Source of the DNA: Flavobacterium silvisoli
Lineage (GTDB): Bacteria; Bacteroidota; Bacteroidia; Flavobacteriales; Flavobacteriaceae
Reading direction: 5' to 3'
DNA: 64,000 nucleotides
Assembly: GCF_004329815.1 (NCBI RefSeq)
Contig: NZ_SJPE01000001.1
Location: 62,001-126,000, forward strand
Shown here: positions 1 through 8,053 of the stretch, one piece after another
How the letters are laid out: each line of letters begins with the position of its first letter
How positions within the stretch are numbered: the first letter of the stretch is position 1
Notes under the pieces: model-generated
Seen by the model: the letters and a program-made list of their open reading frames with translations, nothing else
Database searches by the model: none
Told to the model about the DNA's origin: nothing
Made by a program: the position numbers and the translations under genes

Positions 1-648
1 AGTCTCAATCCACGGATGCATTTCTTTGGCGTGTGTGTTTACAATATCTCCGGTAAACAACATCATGTCGGTTTTTTGTTGGTTGACCAAATCAATGGCA
101 TACTCAATCTTTTCGGGGTCGTCAAAACTCCCGCTGTGCACGTCTGAAATTTGAGTAATGGTGAATCCGTCAAAAGCATCAGGCAAATCGGGAAAAAACA
201 GTGTTTGTCGTATTACCTTGTAGTTGTATTTGCCTTTGGTCATTCCATAAACCAATCCCATAAACGGAATTGAAGCAATTCCTAAAGCAATTTGACTGAC
301 AAACTTTCGCCTTTCGGGCAAAAAATCACCATTGTTATTGTCGCCCATAAAATATGTCACCGAACCCGAAACTACTCTGAAAACATCTTCCAACAATAGG
401 AAAAAAGTCAATATGAGTTTCGGAATCAACACTAATAAAAGTAATCCCAGAGTAAAGAGTGTGGTTTTGGTTTGTCCTACGCTGCGGTCAAACTGTGTAA
501 ACTGATAGGCAATGAATACAATTACGGCTAAAGAAATCAGCTGATACAGGTATAAAACCCATCTGATTTTGGTAACAGTTTTAAATGCCTGAAATGCATA
601 AAATTCTATTACAGAAACTATTACAATAAAAATAACCCAACGAATCAT
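1..648 (-). CDS. Membrane-anchored metallophosphoesterase (3' end cut by window)
   Basis: The reading frame opens at an ATG at 648 and runs without a stop to the window edge, giving 216 codons of a longer gene. The N-terminal ~100 residues contain several hydrophobic segments. A short cytosolic-looking stretch and another hydrophobic patch follow, and then the phosphoesterase domain begins. Visible metal-binding motifs are ISDVHSG (D-x-H) and TGDIVN (GD), the first two blocks of the calcineurin-like family. The GNHD and later histidine blocks would lie outside the window. The family hydrolyses phosphomono- or diesters; the substrate cannot be told. Confidence in the family is high, in function low. 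Confidence 0.85.
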   Translation of the reverse strand, partial: MIRWVIFIVIVSVIEFYAFQAFKTVTKIRWVLYLYQLISLAVIVFIAYQFTQFDRSVGQTKTTLFTLGLLLLVLIPKLILTFFLLLEDVFRVVSGSVTYFMGDNNNGDFLPERRKFVSQIALGIASIPFMGLVYGMTKGKYNYKVIRQTLFFPDLPDAFDGFTITQISDVHSGSFDDPEKIEYAIDLVNQQKTDMMLFTGDIVNTHAKEMHPWIET

Positions 649-730
649 CGATTTAATTTTTTAACAAATTAACGAAGAAAGCACAACTCCATTTTAGCTT
701 TTGGATAATTTTAACTTTAGTCCAATAAAA

Positions 731-758
731 AAGACCGGTAAAGTAATTTACCGGTCTT
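731..758 (-). terminator. Rho-independent terminator of the 804-1013 gene
   Basis: A 12-bp perfect inverted repeat (AAGACCGGTAAA / TTTACCGGTCTT) with a 4-nt loop lies 45 bp after the stop. On the minus strand it is followed by a run of Ts. Confidence 0.85.
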
Positions 759-803
759 TCATTTCAATCACATTTTGCTTGACTTCTCTTCTATGAAAAA
801 GAG

Positions 804-1013
804 TTATTTTTTTGCTGGTGTTGCCGGAGTTGCAGCTTCTGCTTTTTTCTCTTCTTTGGCTTTTTTCATAACTTTTTTAGTAGCTTTTACCTCTTTTACT
901 TCTTTCACTTCTTTTGCAGGAGCTTGAGCAGCTTTAGCAGGTTCTTTTTGTTGAGCGTTTACCATTACAGTTGTTCCTAAAACCAAAGCGGCTAACATTA
1001 ATACTTTTTTCAT
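804..1013 (-). CDS. Small secreted Lys/Ala-rich (Asr-like) protein
   Basis: 69 aa. A clear signal peptide (MKKVLMLAALVLGTTVMVNA, cut before QQK) is followed by a low-complexity tail of Lys, Ala, Glu, Val and Pro with repeated KEVKEVK and ATPATPAKK stretches. No fold or catalytic motif is visible and the mature protein should be disordered and basic. Its N-terminus matches that of the small protein at 3392-3577 (MKxVxMLxAxxLGTxVMVNA), so the two are paralogues or share an export signal. Both have the same operator and -7 arrangement upstream as the two-component system between them. The composition resembles the enterobacterial acid-shock protein Asr, a periplasmic disordered protein under OmpR-family control; this is analogy, not demonstrated homology. 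Confidence 0.75.
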   Translation of the reverse strand: MKKVLMLAALVLGTTVMVNAQQKEPAKAAQAPAKEVKEVKEVKATKKVMKKAKEEKKAEAATPATPAKK

Positions 1014-1049
1014 GATGTTTAAATTTTAAATTAAATATTATTTACACAC

Positions 1050-1084
1050 CAAAAGTATAACCACTAAATGAAGATAAAATGAAG
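1050..1084 (-). promoter_or_regulatory. Promoter with 11-bp direct-repeat operator for the 804-1013 gene
   Basis: On the minus strand CTTCAT occurs twice with an 11-bp period (1084-1079 and 1073-1068), followed by the -7 element TACTTTTG (1057-1050), which fits TAnnTTTG. Two half-sites one helical turn apart in the -33 region is the usual layout for an OmpR/PhoB-family activator. Promoters at 3241-3275 and 3618-3652 have the same half-sites and spacing. Confidence 0.75.
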
Positions 1085-1115
1085 ATTAAGGAATACCCGA
1101 AATTTTAACTTTTAA

Positions 1116-2447
1116 TTAAACCTTTTTCCCGATATGGAAGACAAATTCAAAAGCACTCCCCTTTTGCGGAGCAGCAGTAACAACAACATCAATCTGATGA
1201 AAATCGGCAATGCTCTTGACTATTGCCAAACCGAGTCCCTGGCCTTCTTTGTTGATATTGAGTCGTGTAAACCTGTTAAAAATTTCAGCTGTTTGCTCCT
1301 GTGTCATGCCACAACCATTGTCTTGAACTGTAATCGCATACTGTGAATTGGTCTTGACATCAGTTATTGTAATTGTTCCTTTGGGTTCGGTAAATTTTAC
1401 CGCGTTGGCAATTACATTATAAAACATGATGTGAATCAGCGTTTTGTTCCCGGCGAAATGATAATGTTCGTTCAGGTTGATACTGAAATCAATTTCTTTT
1501 TCATCAATCCGATCTTGTAGTTCTTCCCTGATGTCTTCCAGTACACTCCTGCAATCAATCCGTTCATCCGAAACGTACTGATTGTTTTCTATACGGGAAA
1601 TAAGCAAAAGGTTGTTGATAATCTTTTTGAGCAAATCTAATGTCTTTAGTGAACTTACAATCTTGTTGACCGCTTCTTCATCTAACGATTCATTTTGAAT
1701 CAAATTTTCAAAGCGATTTTTTAACAAAGCGATGGGCGACAATAACTCGTGTGACACGTTGGCTATAAATTGTTTTTCTATACTGAATAGCTCCTGAATA
1801 CGCTTCATCATTTGGTTCAACACCTCATCCAATTCCCGAAAATCAGTTGAGTGTGATTTTATCACGGTGTAATTGAACTTTTCGGGTTCATTAACGTGTC
1901 TTATTTTTTGATTGATAATTTGATGAAACGGTTTCAACAAATATTCGATAAACACAGCATCCACCAAAAAAGTAAATACAATTACAATGCTCAGGACAAT
2001 TAAAATAAACACCCTAATGGCAAGAGTCAGATCTTTTATTTCACTAAGACTGCTGCCTATCTCAAGTTTATAATTGGTGTTTTCGTATACAAAATCATAA
2101 TACAGAACCCGGTAATCACTCTGTTCCCCTTCTATGATACGTGCTTCATTCTTAAAATAGGAATTTTTGTTTTTGGGTATTTCTTTGGCCTGATAAAGTT
2201 GTAAAAACTCATTATGGAGAGTGGAAAAACTGGCAAAAGTCTCGGTTGCGTCATTTCGACTCAAAAAATCATTGATTTCCTCTTTGTCCAGATGTTCAAT
2301 GAATTTTTCTTTTTTTTCAAGCAGCGTTTTATCAATACGTTTATAAACTACTTTCTCTATAAGAATTGGCAACGACAACCAAATCGCCAAAATAATTAAA
2401 AACCGCGTTAAGGCATTGAAAATAGTAAGTTGGTGCTTGATTCTCAT
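1116..2447 (-). CDS. Two-component sensor histidine kinase
   Basis: 443 aa inner-membrane kinase. One membrane segment lies near residues 13-32 and a second near 142-170, bounding a periplasmic sensor region of about 110 residues. The HisKA domain carries the phospho-acceptor His233 in NVSHELLSP. The ATPase domain shows the N box (NVIANAVKF, ~344-352), G1 (DNGCGM, ~376), F box (IFNRF) and G2 (GQGLGLAIV, ~402). The start codon lies 1 bp after the stop of the upstream response regulator, so the two are co-transcribed and form a cognate pair. The regulator is of the OmpR type and two small basic secreted proteins seem to be its targets, so an envelope stress or ion signal is a reasonable guess. 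The signal itself cannot be read from the sequence. Confidence 0.93.
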   Translation of the reverse strand: MRIKHQLTIFNALTRFLIILAIWLSLPILIEKVVYKRIDKTLLEKKEKFIEHLDKEEINDFLSRNDATETFASFSTLHNEFLQLYQAKEIPKNKNSYFKNEARIIEGEQSDYRVLYYDFVYENTNYKLEIGSSLSEIKDLTLAIRVFILIVLSIVIVFTFLVDAVFIEYLLKPFHQIINQKIRHVNEPEKFNYTVIKSHSTDFRELDEVLNQMMKRIQELFSIEKQFIANVSHELLSPIALLKNRFENLIQNESLDEEAVNKIVSSLKTLDLLKKIINNLLLISRIENNQYVSDERIDCRSVLEDIREELQDRIDEKEIDFSINLNEHYHFAGNKTLIHIMFYNVIANAVKFTEPKGTITITDVKTNSQYAITVQDNGCGMTQEQTAEIFNRFTRLNINKEGQGLGLAIVKSIADFHQIDVVVTAAPQKGSAFEFVFHIGKKV

Positions 2448-2448
2448 G

Positions 2449-3123
2449 TTACATATTTATGCGATAACCAACATTTCTGACGGTTTCAAACCAATCGATT
2501 TCAGCAAATTTCTCTAATTTCTTTCTCAGATTTCTGACATGAACATCAATAAAATTAGAATCCGAATTCAATTCCAAAATATCACCCCAGATGTGTTCTG
2601 TCAACTGCAGTCTTGTTATGACACGATTTTTATTTAGCACCAAATACTGAAAAATATCAAATTCTTTCTTGGTCAAATTGATAATCTGATCATCAAAAGT
2701 CACCCGATAATCCTGCAACTGAATTTTAAAATTATGTATTTCTATTTCGTTGGTCGTGATGCCATGGGTTCTTCGGATGACCGCGAACAAACGGGCTCCT
2801 AATTCGGTCAGTGCAAAAGGTTTGGTCAAATAATCGTCAGCGCCCAGTTGTAGTCCGTCAATTTTATCATTGAGTTCACCCCGGGCTGTTATTACAATAA
2901 CTGCCGTTTTGGATTGCTTTTTTCTAATGTCTTTTAGAATGTCAAATCCGTCACCGTCGGGTAATCCTAAATCCAACAACATCGCGTCGTAATCGTTTAC
3001 CCCTATTTCTTCCAGCGCTTGTGCCCGGTTCGATACCCATTTACACAAATATCCGCTTTTAGTTAAAAAATCAACTATCTCTTTCGCTAACTCCTGATAA
3101 TCTTCAACAAGCAATACATTCAT
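2449..3123 (-). CDS. OmpR/PhoB-family response regulator
   Basis: 224 aa. The receiver domain (1-120) has the acidic pair E7/D8, phospho-acceptor Asp51 (LLDLGLPDGDG), Thr79 and Lys101 (LTKPF). A winged-helix DNA-binding domain fills ~128-224, ending in the usual VRNVGYRI signature. First gene of the operon with the kinase. Its own promoter region carries the 11-bp-spaced CTTCAT repeat found at both small basic-protein genes, so it probably regulates itself and both of them. A terminator-like hairpin lies between that promoter and the start codon. Confidence 0.94.
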   Translation of the reverse strand: MNVLLVEDYQELAKEIVDFLTKSGYLCKWVSNRAQALEEIGVNDYDAMLLDLGLPDGDGFDILKDIRKKQSKTAVIVITARGELNDKIDGLQLGADDYLTKPFALTELGARLFAVIRRTHGITTNEIEIHNFKIQLQDYRVTFDDQIINLTKKEFDIFQYLVLNKNRVITRLQLTEHIWGDILELNSDSNFIDVHVRNLRKKLEKFAEIDWFETVRNVGYRINM

Positions 3124-3156
3124 AAGTTGTAATAAAAACCTAAAGTAAATATAAGC

Positions 3157-3187
3157 AAAAAGCCGGCAAATCCCTTCACCGGCTTTT
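3157..3187 (-). terminator. Terminator-like hairpin in the regulator leader
   Basis: Inverted repeat AAAAGCCGG / CCGGCTTTTT with T-run on the minus strand. It lies downstream of the predicted regulator promoter (3241-3275) and 33 bp before the start codon, and the gene upstream already has its own terminator at 3331-3356. It may act as an attenuator or end a short leader RNA. Confidence 0.7.
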
Positions 3188-3240
3188 CAAAATTAACAAT
3201 CAATAAAAACTAAACTGTAATCCCTCTCTTTTAACAGACC

Positions 3241-3275
3241 CAAAATTAAAACAGTAAAATGAAGACAAAATGAAG
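3241..3275 (-). promoter_or_regulatory. Promoter with 11-bp direct-repeat operator for the regulator operon
   Basis: Minus strand: CTTCAT at 3275-3270 and 3264-3259 (11-bp period), then TAATTTTG at 3248-3241, an exact TAnnTTTG. The repeat-to--7 distance is identical to that at 1050-1084. The predicted leader is about 110 nt. Confidence 0.75.
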
Positions 3276-3330
3276 TTTTAATTTTTAAAGAGAATTTAAC
3301 GAATTTTTGAACCTACCCGCATCCCAGCAA

Positions 3331-3356
3331 AAAAGCCGATAAAACTATCGGCTTTT
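3331..3356 (-). terminator. Terminator of the 3392-3577 gene
   Basis: Perfect stem AAAAGCCGAT / ATCGGCTTTT with a 6-nt loop, 35 bp past the stop codon. Confidence 0.82.
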
Positions 3357-3391
3357 ACAAAACAATCTAACTATAACCTTTTTCGTAAAGA

Positions 3392-3577
3392 CTATTTTTG
3401 AACTGTAGCCGCCGGTTTTACAGCAGCTGCTTTTCGATGCATTTTTTTAGCTTTTCGGTGTTTTCTCTCAACATTTGTTTTTACCTCTTTAGTGGTAGCT
3501 TTTTTGGTGATGGTATTTGCATTTACCATAACACTAGTGCCCAAAAGCACGGCCAATAACATTACGACTCTTTTCAT
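3392..3577 (-). CDS. Small secreted Lys/Arg/His-rich (Asr-like) protein
   Basis: 61 aa. The signal peptide MKRVVMLLAVLLGTSVMVNA is nearly the same as that of the 804-1013 protein, while the mature parts differ. This one is rich in Lys, Thr, Arg and His (KHRKAKKMHRKAAA) and ends in Ala/Val/Pro. It should be strongly cationic and unstructured in the periplasm or outside the cell. It is monocistronic, with its own terminator and a promoter that carries the shared operator. A nucleic acid-, LPS- or metal-binding role would fit the composition but is unproven. Confidence 0.75.
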   Translation of the reverse strand: MKRVVMLLAVLLGTSVMVNANTITKKATTKEVKTNVERKHRKAKKMHRKAAAVKPAATVQK

Positions 3578-3617
3578 GATTTCTAAATTTTTGAATTAAT
3601 AATCTCTTTTAGTGAAG

Positions 3618-3652
3618 TAAAATTAGCTCTGTAAAATGAAGTCAAAATGAAG
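3618..3652 (-). promoter_or_regulatory. Promoter with 11-bp direct-repeat operator for the 3392-3577 gene
   Basis: Minus strand: CTTCAT at 3652-3647 and 3641-3636, then TAATTTTA at 3625-3618 (one mismatch to TAnnTTTG). The distance from repeat to -7 equals that of the other two sites. The operator is 58 bp upstream of the ATG, against 54 bp at the paralogue. Confidence 0.7.
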
Positions 3653-3747
3653 AAAGACACGTTTTAAAAAGTTTAACTTTCCTTTAGGTTTTTACCAAAT
3701 GGTAAGCTTCAAATTGCTATTTTTACAATCTTATAAAAATTTGTTTC

Positions 3748-6606
3748 ATGTCACAAAAACGTCTTTTTCTACTCGATGCTTATGCCTTAATTTTTCGTGG
3801 ATATTATGCCTTTATCAAAAATCCACGCATCAATTCCAAAGGTATGGATACTTCCGCCATCATGGGATTCATGAATTCACTGATGGATGTCATCAAACGT
3901 GAAAAACCCGACCATTTGGCCGTAGCTTTTGACAAAGGCGGCAGCGATTACCGTTACGAAATGTATCAAGAGTACAAAGCTCATCGTGACGAAACCCCCG
4001 AAGCCATTAAAATTGCCGTTCCTTATATACAGGAATTACTCAAAGCCATGCACATTCCCATCATGGAGAAAGCCGGTTATGAAGCGGATGATTTGATTGG
4101 TACTTTAGCCAAGCAGGCGGAAAAAGAAGGTTATCAGGTGTTCATGGTAACTCCCGACAAAGACTTTGCCCAATTGGTTTCTGAAAATATTTTCATGTAC
4201 AAACCGGCCCGTATGGGCAACGATATAGAAATTTGGGGCATTCCTGAAGTATTGGAAAAATTTGAAGTCGAAAATCCACTGCAAGTTATCGACTTCCTGG
4301 GAATGATGGGGGATTCTGCCGATAACATTCCGGGGTTTCCGGGTGTAGGCGAAGTGACTGCCAAAAAACTACTGAAAGAATTCGGATCTATGGAAAATCT
4401 TTTGGAAAACACCGATAAACTGAAAGGTGCGCTGAAAGATAAAATAGAAAACAATAAAGAACTGGGAATCCTGTCTAAAAAACTGGCGACCATACTTTTG
4501 GATTGTCCTGTTACTTTCGATGCTACCGATTTTGAACTGTCCAAACCTGATGTAGAAAAAACCGATGCTCTATTTCAGGAGCTGGAATTCCGTCAGATGA
4601 AAGCTCAGTTCGACAAACTTTTCGGAACCGGAAAAGACTACGACGAAATTGACAGCAATGGCAACGGAACTGAGACAGAAGCAACCGAAACGAAAAAGAA
4701 AACGCCTGCCAAGAAAAGCAATCAGGAACAGTTTGACTTATTCGGCTTCACTGATGAGGAAAGCGATGCTCCGAAACAGCACTCCTATTATGCAACTTTA
4801 GAAACCACCGAACACTTTTATCAAATTGTACAAGGTGATTTAGCAGTAAAATTGTTTTTGCAAAACCTGATGAACCAAACTTCGGTGTGTTTTGACACAG
4901 AAACCACCGGGATTGACACCTTGCATGCAGAATTGGTCGGCATGTCATTTTCTTATGAAAAAGGGAAAGCCTTTTACGTTCCGTTTCCCGAAAATAGAGA
5001 AGAAGCACGGGCTTTGGCGGATAAATTCAAACCGTTTTTCGAAAGTGAATCCATAGAAAAGATTGGACAAAACATCAAATACGATTTGAAAATCCTATCG
5101 AATTACAACATTCAGGTCAAAGGAAAATTGTTTGACACCATGATTGCGCATTATCTGATTAATCCTGATATGCGCCACAATATGGACGTGTTGAGTGAAA
5201 CGTATTTAAAATATTCGCCTAAATCCATAGAAACTTTAATTGGTAAAAAAGGTAAAAACCAACTCTCGATGCGCGATGTTCCTTTGGAAGACATCAAAGA
5301 ATACGCTGCAGAAGATGCTGATATTACATTACAACTGAAAGAAGTTTTCAGTCCTATTTTAGACAAAGTCGAAACCAAAAAACTATTTGAGGATATCGAA
5401 ATCCCATTGATTTCTGTTTTAGCCGCAATGGAAACCGAAGGTATACGCTTGGATGTTGAGTTTTTAAAAGCCATGTCGGGTGAGATGCAAAAAGAAATTA
5501 GTTTGTTTGAACAAAAAATCTACGAAACTGCCGGCGAAAAATTCAACCTTGCTTCTCCGAAACAATTGGGAGAAGTGCTGTTTGATAAATTGAAAATAGG
5601 CGGTACCAAACAAAAGAAAACCAAAACCGGACAATACGCTACCGGCGAAGAAGTATTGAGTTATTTGGCCAATGAACATCAAATCGTAAAAGATATACTC
5701 GATTGGCGTCAAATGGTTAAACTGCAAAGCACTTATATAGATGCTCTACCCAATCAGGTTGACCCAAAAACACAGCGGGTGCATACCGATTACATGCAAA
5801 CCGTGGCAGCCACCGGTCGTTTGAGTTCCAACAACCCGAATTTGCAGAACATCCCTATTCGTACTGAACGAGGACGTCTGATTCGAAAAGCTTTTGTAGC
5901 CCGCGACGAAAATTACACCTTACTTTCTGCTGATTACTCTCAAATTGAATTGCGCATTATTGCCGCTTTATCGGGAGAAGAAAACATGATTAAAGCTTTC
6001 CAAAACCATGAGGATATTCACAGGAGTACGGCAGCCAAGGTATTCAATGTACCATTGGAAGAAGTTACCAAAGAACAACGCAGTAATGCCAAGACGGTAA
6101 ATTTTGGCATCATTTACGGGGTTTCTGCTTTTGGCTTGAGCAATCAAACCTCTCTATCCCGTAGTGAAAGTACGGCACTGATTGATGCTTACTACAAGAC
6201 CTATCCAAAACTCAAATCGTATATGAGTGACCAAGTTGATTTTGCCCGTCATCACGGGTATGTACAAACGGTCTTAGGCAGACGCCGTTATTTGAAAGAC
6301 ATCAATTCGGCTAATGCAGTAGTTCGGGGAGCCGCAGAACGCAATGCGGTTAATGCCCCAATACAAGGAAGCGCTGCAGATATCATCAAGATAGCCATGA
6401 TTAACATCCATAAAAAACTGACTTCGGAACACTGGCAGTCTAAAATGCTGTTACAAGTGCATGACGAACTTGTTTTTGATGTACACCTTTCAGAGCTTGA
6501 CAAAATAAAGCCGATGATTAAACACGAAATGGAGAACGCTTTTAAATTGGCCGTTCCGCTCGAAGTTGAAATGGGTACAGGAACAAACTGGCTCGAAGCT
6601 CATTAA
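3748..6606 (+). CDS. polA: DNA polymerase I
   Basis: 952 aa, full length for the family. The N-terminal 5'-nuclease domain (1-~290) has the metal-site stretches LLDAYALIFRGYY, PDKDFAQLV and GDSADNIPG. A charged linker (~300-340) leads to the 3'-5' exonuclease, where all three motifs are intact (FDTETTG ~382, NIKYDLK, YAAEDADI), so proofreading should be active. The polymerase domain shows motif A DYSQIELR (~729), motif B (RSNAKTVNFGIIYG) and motif C HDEL (~903). It fills gaps and removes RNA primers in replication and repair. Transcribed alone, convergent with the DOMON gene. An overlapping upstream frame at 3699 is a shadow. Confidence 0.97.
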   Translation: MSQKRLFLLDAYALIFRGYYAFIKNPRINSKGMDTSAIMGFMNSLMDVIKREKPDHLAVAFDKGGSDYRYEMYQEYKAHRDETPEAIKIAVPYIQELLKAMHIPIMEKAGYEADDLIGTLAKQAEKEGYQVFMVTPDKDFAQLVSENIFMYKPARMGNDIEIWGIPEVLEKFEVENPLQVIDFLGMMGDSADNIPGFPGVGEVTAKKLLKEFGSMENLLENTDKLKGALKDKIENNKELGILSKKLATILLDCPVTFDATDFELSKPDVEKTDALFQELEFRQMKAQFDKLFGTGKDYDEIDSNGNGTETEATETKKKTPAKKSNQEQFDLFGFTDEESDAPKQHSYYATLETTEHFYQIVQGDLAVKLFLQNLMNQTSVCFDTETTGIDTLHAELVGMSFSYEKGKAFYVPFPENREEARALADKFKPFFESESIEKIGQNIKYDLKILSNYNIQVKGKLFDTMIAHYLINPDMRHNMDVLSETYLKYSPKSIETLIGKKGKNQLSMRDVPLEDIKEYAAEDADITLQLKEVFSPILDKVETKKLFEDIEIPLISVLAAMETEGIRLDVEFLKAMSGEMQKEISLFEQKIYETAGEKFNLASPKQLGEVLFDKLKIGGTKQKKTKTGQYATGEEVLSYLANEHQIVKDILDWRQMVKLQSTYIDALPNQVDPKTQRVHTDYMQTVAATGRLSSNNPNLQNIPIRTERGRLIRKAFVARDENYTLLSADYSQIELRIIAALSGEENMIKAFQNHEDIHRSTAAKVFNVPLEEVTKEQRSNAKTVNFGIIYGVSAFGLSNQTSLSRSESTALIDAYYKTYPKLKSYMSDQVDFARHHGYVQTVLGRRRYLKDINSANAVVRGAAERNAVNAPIQGSAADIIKIAMINIHKKLTSEHWQSKMLLQVHDELVFDVHLSELDKIKPMIKHEMENAFKLAVPLEVEMGTGTNWLEAH

Positions 6607-6611
6607 AAAAT

Positions 6612-6638
6612 AAAAGGCAACAGTAACTGTTGCCTTTT
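6612..6638 (+). terminator. polA terminator
   Basis: Stem AAAGGCAACAG / CTGTTGCCTTT followed by Ts, starting 6 bp after the polA stop. Confidence 0.85.
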
Positions 6639-6660
6639 TTAGTTATAGGATTCAATTGTG

Positions 6661-7419
6661 TTATTCGACAATCACCTTTTTCCAGACTTTTTGGGAATCG
6701 TTTAGCAATTCGAGTAAATAGACACCGGTTGACAATCCATCTACTTTAATCTGAGATGCATTTTCAGTATCAGCCTTAATTGTCTTGATGAAACCACCCG
6801 TCAATGTGTACACCGAAATCTGTTTTAAGGTAGTTTTAGAATGAATGGAAAAATTTCCATTTGAAGGATTTGGATATATTGTAGCACCTTGCAAAGTAAA
6901 ATCTTCTACACCTAAATTATTAAACGGAACACTCGTATCTACTATTCTGTTTCCAGAACCGTGGTAAGCCAAACTGAACGAGGCACTATTTCCGTGAGCC
7001 ACGGCTATACCAATGGTATTGGCAAAATAATCGAAATCAAAATCAGATGCATCCGGAGAATTAAACACGCGGGTCGCTACCAAAGTTCTCACCCCAGAAG
7101 AAACTGTATTTGAGGTTACCGTCCAATTATTCTGGGCATCCGGAGAAGGAGCTACTCCTATTCCGTTGTGGGTAGCATCTACTAAGGTTGTTCCGTTGTA
7201 ATAAACCACATCGGAACCGGCTTCCATTCCGCCCGAAAAAGTACCAAACTGACAAGCCATCCATCGGTCAGAAGGCCCTACCAATGTTAAGGTTGCCGTT
7301 TGCGTATCGTTATTCAACAAAATGTTAGCACTTGCTCCGGTCACCGAAATCGTATTGGTAATTTTTGATTGCGCTATTCCCAATAATGGCAACAACAGTA
7401 CTAAAGTAATTTTTTTCAT
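6661..7419 (-). CDS. DOMON-like domain protein, T9SS type A sorting domain
   Basis: 252 aa. Signal peptide at 1-16 (cleavage after GIAQ). Residues ~20-165 fit the DOMON pattern: a WMACQFG strand, then GGMEAGSDVVYYNG, a variable middle, and LAYHGSGNRIV near the end. DOMON domains bind haem or sugars. The Met of GGMEAGSD and the His of AYHG would be candidate haem ligands as in cellobiose dehydrogenase, but this is by pattern only. Residues ~175-252 are a typical type A sorting domain (IYPNPSNGNFSI through VYLLELL and a KKVIVE end), so the protein is probably exported across the outer membrane and attached to or released from the surface. It follows the ankyrin gene by 5 bp and is probably in an operon with it. 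Confidence 0.75.
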   Translation of the reverse strand: MKKITLVLLLPLLGIAQSKITNTISVTGASANILLNNDTQTATLTLVGPSDRWMACQFGTFSGGMEAGSDVVYYNGTTLVDATHNGIGVAPSPDAQNNWTVTSNTVSSGVRTLVATRVFNSPDASDFDFDYFANTIGIAVAHGNSASFSLAYHGSGNRIVDTSVPFNNLGVEDFTLQGATIYPNPSNGNFSIHSKTTLKQISVYTLTGGFIKTIKADTENASQIKVDGLSTGVYLLELLNDSQKVWKKVIVE

Positions 7420-7424
7420 CTGTT

Positions 7425-7946
7425 TTATTTTAATAGGTTAATAATCTCTTCATTTCCGGAAAAGACGGCGTATTCAAAGGCTGTTTTCCCTTTATTGTCG
7501 GCTACTGATTTGTCGGCTTTTTTTTGAAGCAACAGCGCGACTATTTCTTTATTTTTAAACATAACGGCATACATCAACGCTGTGGTTCCGTTGGCATCTG
7601 TAAGATTGACACTGGCATTTTTTTGTATTAAATAACGAGCCATTTCATTATTGCCTTTTACTATGGCTGCCATCAAAGGCGTACCCATGCTGCTGTTTTG
7701 ATTGATATCGCAACCTGAATCGGTAAGGAATTTTGCTACTTCGTTATTTCCCCGGTAACAAGCTAATGTTAAAGGTGAAAACCCTTCCTGATTTACGGTT
7801 TGAAAAGCTCGAGGATTGTTTTTTACAAGAGTTTTGGCTTGTTCGAGGGTTCCTTTTCTGGCAATATCAAAAGCATCAGCCGCTTCCTGACTGAAGGTGT
7901 GTTGAAATAACAAAAATGAAAAGCAGATAAACAGCAGTTTCTTCAT
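7425..7946 (-). CDS. Secreted ankyrin-repeat protein
   Basis: 173 aa from the ATG at 7946. The frame stays open to 8024, but the earlier start would put 26 residues in front of the obvious signal peptide (MKKLLFICFSFLLF, cut near TFSQ). Residues ~25-173 hold about four ankyrin repeats (EGFSPLTLACYRGNNEVAKFL, MGTPLMAAIVKGNNEMARYL, NGTTALMYAVMFKNKEIVALL, KGKTAFEYAVFSGNEEIINLL). Periplasmic ankyrin proteins usually act as protein-binding partners. In other bacteria one (AnkB) is linked to catalase/haem function, which is interesting beside a DOMON protein, but no direct evidence exists here. Confidence 0.85.
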   Translation of the reverse strand: MKKLLFICFSFLLFQHTFSQEAADAFDIARKGTLEQAKTLVKNNPRAFQTVNQEGFSPLTLACYRGNNEVAKFLTDSGCDINQNSSMGTPLMAAIVKGNNEMARYLIQKNASVNLTDANGTTALMYAVMFKNKEIVALLLQKKADKSVADNKGKTAFEYAVFSGNEEIINLLK

Positions 7947-8053
7947 AGCGAATATTTTATTGTATAAAAATACTCGAAATTTTGATTCAACTCTAAAAAA
8001 ACGAGGTAAACATTTGGTAAACAACCTGTTTTTAGAATCGCTACTGAGTTGTT

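Noticed and set aside
3699..3902. Small open frame overlapping the polA start
   Set aside because: Different frame inside a clear polA N-terminus; no family features.
4134..4544. 136-aa minus-strand frame inside polA
   Set aside because: Antisense shadow of a strongly conserved gene; Ser-rich translation typical of shadows.
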